The notes under the pieces are model-generated. The model was given only the letters and a program-made list of their open reading frames with translations, did not search any database and had not been told where the DNA came from. Shown piece by piece: positions 1 through 6,811 of a stretch of 36,082 bases of DNA. Position numbers and translations under genes: made by a program. This DNA is from MGBC163016 sp910588905. Its GTDB lineage: Bacteria > Actinomycetota > Coriobacteriia > Coriobacteriales > Eggerthellaceae. The stretch is from the NCBI GenBank assembly GCA_948616985.1, contig CAPGDO010000018.1, positions 1 to 36,082 of the forward strand, given 5' to 3'. Position 1 is the first letter of the stretch. Each line of letters begins with the position of its first letter.

Positions 1-530
1 GCTATCAAATGCATACAGAGCTGATAATTGCGTTACCGTACGAAACAGCCCCTACGACGAAGTGACGAGGGTTTTCTTAGGATGAAGAGGGACGATTCTT
101 CTATAGAAGGTTGGGCACTCTAACGACGATGATGCTTCGTGGGGCGAAACCGAAATCCTATCAGGTGCTCTTCGTCGATGCTGCGGCTTTCAGGACTCAG
201 GTCATCTAGAAGACGGCTGCCTACCAGAGAGCCAGTCTCTCAGGCGTCGCGCTTCTCGGCTTCTGAGGACGCCCACTCGTTTAGCTAAACGAGTGGATCG
301 CTCCGGCCGCTTCAAATGCGCATGAGGAGAAGGCATCAAAGGATGGATCGAAGACATGTTTGCTTCTTCGCCTTCTTTAATATCAAAAGACGATGCCGAT
401 ATGCTCTTCTCATATTAGCCGTATCTCGTTTTTCTCTCCTCCGGCAGGTATAACGATCCAAAGGAGCCTTATGGGAGATGGTTTGCAAGCGCCATAGGGC
501 TGGGATCGTTGCGATCAAAAGGAGAATCCC
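1..530. other. Intergenic region upstream of the first methyltransferase gene
   Basis: I see no convincing gene here. The only longer open frames are antisense to, or run out of, the gene at 531. The stretch contains a perfect 24-base palindrome at 273-296. It also has a possible -10 hexamer TATAAC at 449-454 without a good -35, and a small inverted repeat GATCG-TTG-CGATC at 504-516 just before the ribosome binding site of the next gene. Bases 132-209 can be read as a 25-codon frame, which I could not identify. Confidence 0.5.
273..296. promoter_or_regulatory. Perfect 24-base palindrome, probable operator
   Basis: The left half is CCACTCGTTTAG and the right half is its exact reverse complement, with no spacer. 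A spacerless perfect palindrome suits a homodimeric repressor (TetR or GntR type) better than an RNA hairpin. It lies about 235 bases before the methyltransferase start codon. No regulator gene is visible next to it in the window, so the protein that binds it is unknown. Confidence 0.5.
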
Positions 531-1553
531 ATGCTGACACCTCGCGAGAACCTGTTGCAGATCATCCAGGGAGGAAAACCGGAATACCTCATGGACCAAC
601 GTTCCTATCTTGGGGCCGTTTTCGACCCCATCATCACTGATGCCGTGGGTTTCTGTGAAATCGGTCAAACGATGAAGAATGCCTGGGGAGCCACGATCAC
701 GTGGACAGAAGGGCAGCCGGGTCCCTATCCGTCGGATACCGCTGAGACACGGGTCATCAAAGATATCGAACAGTGGAAGGATGCGGTGATACCCCCTGAC
801 CCTGCTTCATATACCGAAGATGACTGGGCGCCCTATCTGGACGCGGCTGCGAAGGTGGATCGCTCGCAGCAGTTCGTGACCGTAGAAATGCCCCAGGGGA
901 TATTCGAGAAGATACATTATCTGGCGGGCATGGAGGATACCCTCTGTGCCTTCATGGAATATCCCGGGGAGATGCATGAACTGATCGACTATATGGTGGA
1001 TTGGGAGCTCAAGGTGGCGCAGGTTCAGCTTGAGCGGTTTCAGCCCGATGCCCTCTTCCATGCGGATGACTTCGGCACCCAGATAGGCACCCTCTTCAGT
1101 CGAGAGGTGATGCAGGAGTTCCTTGTACCAGCCTATCAGCGACTCTATGGTTTCTGGAAAGACAACGGAGTTCAGCTCATAGTCCATCATAACGATGCAT
1201 ACAGTGCGCCTTTCGTCCCTGAGTTCATAGCCATGGGAATCGATATCTGGCAAGGGCCGGTGACGGAGAACGATCTTCCGGCACTGGTCAAGGAATACGG
1301 GGGCAGGATCTCATTCCAGGGTGGCATCGATAACGGTAAGTTCGATGTCCAAGATTGGTCTTATGACAAGATCTATGCCCACGTGAAGAGTCTCGTTGCA
1401 TCCACCGGAACACTCTATATGATCCCTAGCTTCACCTCAGCTGCCCCGGGATCCGCCTTCCCCGGGGCCTATGAGGCAGCCAGTGAGGCCATTGCCCAGG
1501 TGAGTCGCGAGATGTTCGGTGCCAGTCAGCCGCCCATCACGCTTGCGGTGTGA
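531..1553 (+). CDS. UroD-family corrinoid methyltransferase (putative O-demethylase methyltransferase I)
   Basis: This is a 340-residue protein of the uroporphyrinogen-decarboxylase fold. The family includes MtaA/MtbA and the aryl-ether methyltransferases that move a methyl group from a methoxylated substrate to a corrinoid protein. Seen in the sequence: HADDFGTQ at about 177-184 and HHND at 219-222, where zinc-dependent family members carry an HxC motif. The usual second zinc cysteine near the C-terminus is not obvious. The start is set by AAAGGAG about 7 bases before the ATG. The gene stands alone but lies on the same strand as the transporter at 1934 and as the operon at 6506 that encodes the corrinoid protein. 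I infer a cytoplasmic methyltransferase I for a plant or diet methoxyphenol. A true UroD in haem synthesis is unlikely given the context and the missing UroD active-site signatures. Confidence 0.72.
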   Translation: MLTPRENLLQIIQGGKPEYLMDQRSYLGAVFDPIITDAVGFCEIGQTMKNAWGATITWTEGQPGPYPSDTAETRVIKDIEQWKDAVIPPDPASYTEDDWAPYLDAAAKVDRSQQFVTVEMPQGIFEKIHYLAGMEDTLCAFMEYPGEMHELIDYMVDWELKVAQVQLERFQPDALFHADDFGTQIGTLFSREVMQEFLVPAYQRLYGFWKDNGVQLIVHHNDAYSAPFVPEFIAMGIDIWQGPVTENDLPALVKEYGGRISFQGGIDNGKFDVQDWSYDKIYAHVKSLVASTGTLYMIPSFTSAAPGSAFPGAYEAASEAIAQVSREMFGASQPPITLAV

Positions 1554-1933
1554 GATCATTCGGAGTTTGTGATGTTGAACATAGCCGAGCGAGACATCCC
1601 GAGAACACGCTCCTCGAAGATGTTTTCCACGAAGGGTCATACCTTATCCTCTAATACCAATTGACGAACCGTGGAGCAGGCATTTGATACCGCCCATCAC
1701 TTATCCAAGATGCAGCTGGTGGCTATAAAGAGACTGCCGCTTTTCATACTTGCAGTTCTTCGGATAGTTTGAATCCAACGGAAGCGAACCTTCAAGTATG
1801 AGGACAAGCGGCACGGAAATGGAGCCTGAAGCGAAGCGACTCATCCCAGAGGGAAAGGAGGAATGCTCGACGAGGGATGAAGGGTGCTGTCGCTAAAGGC
1901 TCTCCCTGTCAATCCTTTCCAAAGGAGGAGAGA
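1554..1933. other. Intergenic region before the first MFS transporter
   Basis: There are 380 bases without a supported gene. The main structure is the long imperfect inverted repeat at 1735-1813, which would fold into a hairpin in the transporter's leader RNA. No clear terminator with a T-tract follows the methyltransferase, so read-through into the transporter is possible. Confidence 0.5.
1735..1813. repeat. Long imperfect inverted repeat (leader hairpin or MITE-like remnant)
   Basis: TGCCGCTT (1735-1742) and CATACTTG (1745-1752) pair with CAAGTATG (1793-1800) and AAGCGGCA (1806-1813). That gives 16 base pairs with one internal loop (2 against 5 bases) and a loop of about 40 bases. It lies 120 bases upstream of the transporter start. 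It could be a regulatory leader structure or the remains of a small terminal-inverted-repeat element. There is no T-tract for termination. Confidence 0.45.
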
Positions 1934-3199
1934 ATGGCTTCTACTAAAGCCTCGCCGGTCAGCATGAAGGCTGCTTTCGGTGTCATGTGCATCACCTTGG
2001 TCTGCTTCACGGCTGGTGCCACCACCCCGGCTATGGGCATGCTCTTCGAGCAGTTCGCAGATTGGCCCCAGTGGCTCGTGTCCCTCATCAACACGCTGCC
2101 CTCTCTGGGCACCATCATCGGCATCCTTGTATTCGGATCTGTTGCCAATGGCAAGGTCAAGTTCAAGACGATCGCGAACATCGGCATGCTCTCCAGTGGG
2201 GTATTCGGCATCTTGCCTGCGTTTTGGAACGACTCCATCTGGGTTATCCTGCTCTGCCGTTTGATCTGCGGTTTCGGCACGGGCTTCATCATGTCTTTGG
2301 GCGCTACCTGGTTCATGCGCATGATCCGCGATAAGGATGAGCGAGGTAAGTATCTGAGTTGGAATCAGATGTTCGGTTCTGGCGGCGGCATCATCTTCAC
2401 TATGCTCGGCGGTTGGCTGGCCACCATTCAATGGAATTATTGCTTCCTGTCCCTGGCGTTCATCTTCGTTGCCTGGATCATCATGCTCATCTGCTTCCAG
2501 GAGCCTAAGACGGTAGAACAGATCGTGCAAGAGGAGGGTGCGAAGAGTGCCGAGGAGTTCCAGCAGGCCAAGCGTGTGAAACTCGGAGCTGGCGTTTGGG
2601 TAGTCATGTTGCTGTTCATGGGTTACCAGATGCTCCTCTCCCAGGGGCTGATCTTGTCATCGGTATTCATGGATATCAATGGCGCTGGTACCGCTGGCGA
2701 TGCGGCGAATTGCCTGTCCATCTTCACAGTATTCACGGCTGTGTTCTGCGCTTTTGGTGGCGCTATCCTCAAGGCGCTCGGCAAGTTCACCGATCCTATC
2801 TTCTATTGTATTTTGGGCGTGGGCATGATCTGTCTGCTTGTGGCCGGTTCCAACACGATGCTCTACTACGTGGCCATGGCGCTTCTGGGTATCGGTGCTT
2901 GCGTCTGTGCCTTCGTGAACTTCGAGGTCAGCCTTATCACTTCCCCGGCTGGTATGGCTTGGGCGGCGTCTCTCATGATGATCGGTACCAATCTGGGCAA
3001 CTTCCTGTCTTCGTTCCTGCTGGGTGCTCTCCAAGGTATTGGTGGCGACAACGTGTACTTTCCTGTCATCTTCGCGGCAGTAGGCTACTTTGTCCTCGGT
3101 GCCATCTTCCTGATCTTCAACCTGACCAGCAAAGGTTGGAGGAACTATAGGGCTGAAAAGCTTGACGGCTACGTGGAGGAGGCTACTCCTCTGGAGTAG
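1934..3199 (+). CDS. MFS transporter
   Basis: This is a 421-residue major facilitator with about 12 hydrophobic segments. It begins after a short polar N-terminus and has a central charged loop around residues 195-225 (EPKTVEQI region), which separates the two six-helix halves as usual in MFS. The segment RMIRDKDERGKY after the fourth helix fits the conserved cytoplasmic loop between helices. The chosen ATG is preceded by a very strong ribosome binding site (AAAGGAGGAGAGA); an earlier in-frame start at 1877 has none. The substrate cannot be read from the sequence. Its position between a methoxyphenol-type methyltransferase and the aromatic operon suggests an organic acid or phenolic compound. 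It converges on the second MFS gene across a shared hairpin. Confidence 0.8.
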   Translation: MASTKASPVSMKAAFGVMCITLVCFTAGATTPAMGMLFEQFADWPQWLVSLINTLPSLGTIIGILVFGSVANGKVKFKTIANIGMLSSGVFGILPAFWNDSIWVILLCRLICGFGTGFIMSLGATWFMRMIRDKDERGKYLSWNQMFGSGGGIIFTMLGGWLATIQWNYCFLSLAFIFVAWIIMLICFQEPKTVEQIVQEEGAKSAEEFQQAKRVKLGAGVWVVMLLFMGYQMLLSQGLILSSVFMDINGAGTAGDAANCLSIFTVFTAVFCAFGGAILKALGKFTDPIFYCILGVGMICLLVAGSNTMLYYVAMALLGIGACVCAFVNFEVSLITSPAGMAWAASLMMIGTNLGNFLSSFLLGALQGIGGDNVYFPVIFAAVGYFVLGAIFLIFNLTSKGWRNYRAEKLDGYVEEATPLE

Positions 3200-3233
3200 A
3201 CAGCATCCCGCAACGGTCAAGTCCCTCTCTATG

Positions 3234-3265
3234 CGAAGCCAGGCGCTGGATAAGCCCTGGCTTCG
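3234..3265. terminator. Bidirectional hairpin between convergent MFS genes
   Basis: CGAAGCCAGG (3234-3243) pairs perfectly with CCTGGCTTCG (3256-3265) across a 12-base loop. It lies between the stop of the plus-strand transporter and the stop of the minus-strand transporter. The T-tract is weak on both sides, so termination is likely but may not be strong. Confidence 0.6.
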
Positions 3266-3313
3266 ATGCTGTAGACCATCAAAGATAGGAATGCTGAAGC
3301 TTGTCTAGGGGAT

Positions 3314-4510
3314 TTATTCGTTACGATCCTGTTTGGCGCGTACGGTATCGACAATGGCGGCAGCGCAGAATATGGCAGAGCAGATGATGGCACCCCAGCC
3401 CACGATCTGGAACATGGCAGTGAAGATGCCGCCGCTGATGCTGGAGAGGAAGTTCACGAAGAACCCGCACAGGAAGTTTCCCACCATCATGCCCATGGAT
3501 ACATAGGACATGCCAATGGTGACCGTGCCATGGGTGGTGTTCCGGGCAACGCATTCATTCAGGTAGGGATAGAGGATGCCGCAGCAAAGCCCGATGAATA
3601 TGATGCTGATGAATATACCCGCAGTATCGGTGGAGGCGGCCAAACCGAAGTAGCAAACGGCGAGCGAAGCTAGGCAGAAAGCGGGTACGAACCGTCCGAG
3701 ACGACCCACGATACGGGCGAACATAAGTCCCACTAAGAAGCCAACCATAGTCTGGATGGAACCGGCAATCCCTGCGATGGTAGAATCGCCGATACCTGAA
3801 TCCATGATGAATCCAGCCAGTGTCATATTGAAGATCATCCCGCAGCAGGAGAATACGCAGTTCGCGAGTGCGAAGAGGAAGACCTTGTAGGAGAGATGCT
3901 TCTTTGCTGCATCGCGCTCAGTGTCTTGGATGGTTTTCTCGGGACCCATCTTCGGTATGTACTTGATCTGCATGAATATGGTTATGGTGAGGACGGCGTA
4001 GATCCACAGGCATACCCGCCATCCGAACATCGCCCCCACCCAGCCAGCGCCGAAGTTGAGGAAGAAGGCGATGATACAAGCTCCTCCATTCAGAAGCCCC
4101 ATCACTTGAGTGCGTTCGCGTCCTTGGAAGAGCTGAGCGGTGATGGCGGGAACCATGGGGTAGACCAACCCTGCCCCTATGCCTTCTACGATTCGCGTGC
4201 CTACGAGAAATTCGGCTGTGGGAGAGAAAGAGCCAGCGAAACCACCGAGGATGAAGATCACGGTGCCTATGAGCATAAGCGAGCGCTTGTCTATGAAGCG
4301 GGCAAGATGTCCGGCAACCAGGGTCATGATCAGCATGGTTCCCGAGGTGACCGAAAAGGAGAAGTTGATAGTGGCTGGATCGTTGAATGTGGATGTGATC
4401 AAAGCCAGAATGGGCATATAGAGCGCTGCTTGCACCTGTCCGTCAATGCTGCTTAGGATGAGCGCAGCCTTCACGAGGTTCTTGTTCGGTGCTGCGATGA
4501 TTCTTTCCAT
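3314..4510 (-). CDS. MFS transporter (second, unrelated carrier)
   Basis: This is a 398-residue major facilitator with about 12 hydrophobic segments. The N-terminal half has the loop HLARFIDKRSLM between helices 2 and 3, which matches the MFS signature (G-x-x-x-D-R-x-G/R-R-type loop). It also has the segment GRERTQVMGLLNGG following helix 4. The central loop carries the charged stretch KMGPEKTIQDTERDAAKK. The start is the ATG at 4510, with GAGGCGG upstream on this strand. The gene is divergent from the LuxR regulator at 4832 and shares a 321-base control region with it, so regulation by that protein is plausible. It is not a close copy of the transporter at 1934. Its substrate is unknown. Confidence 0.8.
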   Translation of the reverse strand: MERIIAAPNKNLVKAALILSSIDGQVQAALYMPILALITSTFNDPATINFSFSVTSGTMLIMTLVAGHLARFIDKRSLMLIGTVIFILGGFAGSFSPTAEFLVGTRIVEGIGAGLVYPMVPAITAQLFQGRERTQVMGLLNGGACIIAFFLNFGAGWVGAMFGWRVCLWIYAVLTITIFMQIKYIPKMGPEKTIQDTERDAAKKHLSYKVFLFALANCVFSCCGMIFNMTLAGFIMDSGIGDSTIAGIAGSIQTMVGFLVGLMFARIVGRLGRFVPAFCLASLAVCYFGLAASTDTAGIFISIIFIGLCCGILYPYLNECVARNTTHGTVTIGMSYVSMGMMVGNFLCGFFVNFLSSISGGIFTAMFQIVGWGAIICSAIFCAAAIVDTVRAKQDRNE

Positions 4511-4831
4511 GAGGGATACCGCCTCTCATGAGGGTGAGGGAGAACTATTCCATTGGTAAGAAGATCGACCGGTCGAACCTCTGGAGAAGACACTACCCTA
4601 CGGAAGCTCAGATGAAAAAACGATAGTTTGTCGTAACCTATTCGAGGGGAATCGCGGCCTCATACCAGTGGTATTAGACAGTCCTGCGCTTTGTTTTTCT
4701 CGCTTTTGGGTAAACTCTTTGATACTAGAAGGGGACACAGGTTGGGGGCATCCATTCTTATAATCAAGGGGGTACTGAGAACCTCCTTGGTATGCTTGAG
4801 TTCGGATTGCCACTAGCAGGAGAGGGGCTTC
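4511..4831. promoter_or_regulatory. Divergent control region between MFS gene and luxR-type gene
   Basis: This 321-base divergent intergenic region must contain the promoters of both neighbours. Two small dyads are visible: the perfect 12-base palindrome TCGACCGGTCGA at 4565-4576, and ATACCA-G-TGGTAT at 4662-4674, which has the form of a LuxR-type dyad. No coding sequence is supported. I cannot place the -35/-10 hexamers with confidence. Confidence 0.45.
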
Positions 4832-6346
4832 ATGGAGACGAAGGGCTTCCAGACGCCTGGAGCGGAAGCTGATTTCACGAGCGAGACGTTGAATATCCGC
4901 AGCGTTGGTGTTGCTCTGGCTATCTCATATTTCGCCATCCTTCTCTGGTCTCCTATCGTCGTGCCGGATTCCCTCTTTTCTGTAGGGGCTGATTTCGAGA
5001 TGCACATGCTGCGACTGGTCTTCCTGGGTGCGCTTTGTGTCGTGTATCTGATCGTGCAGTTCTTGCCTTTCGTCGTTTATGAAACGCGTTTGAAAGCGGT
5101 AGCCATCGTAGTGGCCACTGTCATTTCGCCCTTCGCGCTCTTGGGTGAGATCGTTCCGGCCCTCTTTGATTTCTATACTCAGAATCTTTGGGCCTTGTAT
5201 GTGGCGTGGGGAGCTGTGGGCCTCTCTGTGGCCATCATGATGCTCATCTGGGGCTACGGTATGTCAGCACGGTCCACCCATATGCAGGGTGTTGCCAACA
5301 TCGCCATTTCGGCCATCTTCTCCGGCATCATGTTCGCTCTCATGTTCGCTCTTCAGAAGACCGCGGTCATCGCTATCACCATTGCCATGCCGGTGATGAT
5401 GCTCGTTATCTGGATTTGCATCCAGATTCAGGAGACAAGCGGATCTGAGCCCATCGAAGGTGCCCCTGCTCCATCCGAGCCTAATATAGCGCTGACCACG
5501 TTGCGTACGGTAGCTGGCCGGAAGACGACGTTGTTCGTATTCTGCTACGGGTTCGTGATGGGTGTGGCGGGGTCTGTGGGTACCCAATTCACCATTGCCC
5601 ATTGGTCCGTCCTGTTCATCGGAGGCGCAACGTTTTTGGCAGGCGTCACGATGTTCTCGCTCTTGCGTTTAAAGAGGATCGCAGTGGACCGACACCTTAT
5701 CATCTCATTCTTGCCCGTGTCTGTTCTCTGCATGTTCCTCTTCTCCATCATGCAAGGAGCATTGCAAGCGGTTCCCTTGTTCATCGTGTTCTTCCTAGTC
5801 AACATCTTTAACGTGCTCAACACGGCTTTTGTGGGAGACGGCCGGTATTCTGATCCCGATGGCATGACCTATGACCTCTTCAATTGTGAATCCCGCACCA
5901 TGGATATGATGGGTGCGGCTGTGGGTTGGGCGACGGCCGCGACCATCCACTTTCTCGTGGATGGTCAGCTCGTGGTATATTGCTATTTCTTCATCGTCGT
6001 GTTGCTGGTCTGCGCTGCCATCAATTTCTATATGTCCGAGCAGAGCCGAGCCATCCATGATGAGAATCATAAGAGGTCCATGGATTCCATCATGAGCGAA
6101 TGGGAGGGCGTATGCTCTCTGCTCTCTGATGGGTATGAACTCTCCCCGCGTGAGCGGGAGATATTCTTGTTGCTCTCGCGTGGGCGTGACAGGCAATATA
6201 TCCATGACCTGCTTTGCATAGCGCCTTCCACCGTGCGGACTCATACCTACAACATCTACCGCAAGATGGATATCCATAACCAGCAGCAGCTGATCGATGT
6301 GGTAGAAGCTCGCTTCCTCAAAGAGCATTCCTTGCACGGTGAATAG
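4832..6346 (+). CDS. Membrane-embedded LuxR-family transcription regulator
   Basis: This 504-residue protein has two parts. Residues about 25-400 contain around 10-12 hydrophobic segments with little soluble sequence. Residues about 436-495 form a LuxR/GerE helix-turn-helix: ELSPREREIFLLLSRG, then a recognition helix around STVRTHTYNIYRKM. Proteins with this architecture are abundant in Eggerthella and relatives, and some control inducible catechol dehydroxylase genes. The ATG follows AGGAGAGGGG. The protein lies directly upstream of the transhydroxylase operon on the same strand and divergent from an MFS gene. I infer that it senses a phenolic substrate in or through the membrane and switches on the operon at 6506 and perhaps both transporters. 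There is no receiver domain, so it is not a classical two-component partner. Confidence 0.82.
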   Translation: METKGFQTPGAEADFTSETLNIRSVGVALAISYFAILLWSPIVVPDSLFSVGADFEMHMLRLVFLGALCVVYLIVQFLPFVVYETRLKAVAIVVATVISPFALLGEIVPALFDFYTQNLWALYVAWGAVGLSVAIMMLIWGYGMSARSTHMQGVANIAISAIFSGIMFALMFALQKTAVIAITIAMPVMMLVIWICIQIQETSGSEPIEGAPAPSEPNIALTTLRTVAGRKTTLFVFCYGFVMGVAGSVGTQFTIAHWSVLFIGGATFLAGVTMFSLLRLKRIAVDRHLIISFLPVSVLCMFLFSIMQGALQAVPLFIVFFLVNIFNVLNTAFVGDGRYSDPDGMTYDLFNCESRTMDMMGAAVGWATAATIHFLVDGQLVVYCYFFIVVLLVCAAINFYMSEQSRAIHDENHKRSMDSIMSEWEGVCSLLSDGYELSPREREIFLLLSRGRDRQYIHDLLCIAPSTVRTHTYNIYRKMDIHNQQQLIDVVEARFLKEHSLHGE

Positions 6347-6463
6347 ATCTAAGGTCCTGGTGCCCGGCCAGTTCGCAAGCTAGAACGAAACAGTCAGCCC
6401 GAAGGGGCAATTCATACTATCTGACGATAAAACTTTTCTTCATCCCTGCCCACAATGGCTTGA

Positions 6464-6483
6464 TGTCTGAATGGATTCAGACA
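6464..6483. promoter_or_regulatory. 20-base dyad upstream of the transhydroxylase operon
   Basis: TGTCTGAAT (6464-6472) and ATTCAGACA (6475-6483) are perfect inverted arms separated by GG. The dyad ends 22 bases before the first start codon of the operon, just ahead of the ribosome binding site AAGGGAGG. It may be an operator or a leader-RNA hairpin. I could not fix the promoter; TACTAT at about 6414-6419 is a weak -10 candidate. Confidence 0.5.
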
Positions 6484-6505
6484 CGGATCCAAGAAGGGAG
6501 GAGAA

Positions 6506-6811
6506 ATGCCAAGAGTAACTGGCTATATGGCCGATGAGCTCACGAGCGAATACATCACCCAGGGTGGGACGGTGCGCGTTTCCGGCGATGTCGATCTGAC
6601 AGTGCCGCTTCAAAGCAACGGTGCTTTTGCCATAGATGAGCTCAGGCCTGGTTCCTACGTCGTGTCCATTGTTGACGTTGAAGGGTACAACCCCATCAAC
6701 AAGCTGCTCGACATCGAGGAAGGCGAAAGCGAGATAGACCTCGGCTGGTTCGCGGGCAAGGCGCTCCCGCATTCAATGTGGGGCGTCCATAACGATTACG
6801 AGGAAGCTTAG
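6506..6811 (+). CDS. Free-standing Cna-B/transthyretin-like domain protein (BthL C-terminal domain homologue)
   Basis: The protein is 101 residues long. Its core (about 15-85) reads as a beta-sandwich of the Cna-B / carboxypeptidase-regulatory type: a V-x-V-S-G strand, then NGAFAIDELRPGSYVVSI, close to the pattern GDFWFRKLDPGDYTLTI in the C-terminal domain of the small subunit at 12102. That pattern is known from the C-terminal domain of BthL, the small subunit of pyrogallol-phloroglucinol transhydroxylase. No cysteines for iron-sulphur clusters are present. It is the first gene of the operon, follows GAAGGGAGGAG, and shares one base with the next start codon, so the two are probably translationally coupled. 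It may be a structural subunit of the first large subunit, or a degenerate small subunit that lost its cluster domain. Its cytoplasmic location is inferred from the lack of a signal peptide. Confidence 0.65.
   Translation: MPRVTGYMADELTSEYITQGGTVRVSGDVDLTVPLQSNGAFAIDELRPGSYVVSIVDVEGYNPINKLLDIEEGESEIDLGWFAGKALPHSMWGVHNDYEEA

Noticed and set aside
132..209. Short frame that might be a transposase remnant
   Set aside because: It has only 25 codons, no recognisable catalytic motif and no inverted repeats around it.
1..530. Cobalamin riboswitch upstream of the corrinoid-related genes
   Set aside because: I looked for the B12-box and long-range pairing before 531 and 6506 and saw no convincing match. 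A covariance-model search would be decisive.
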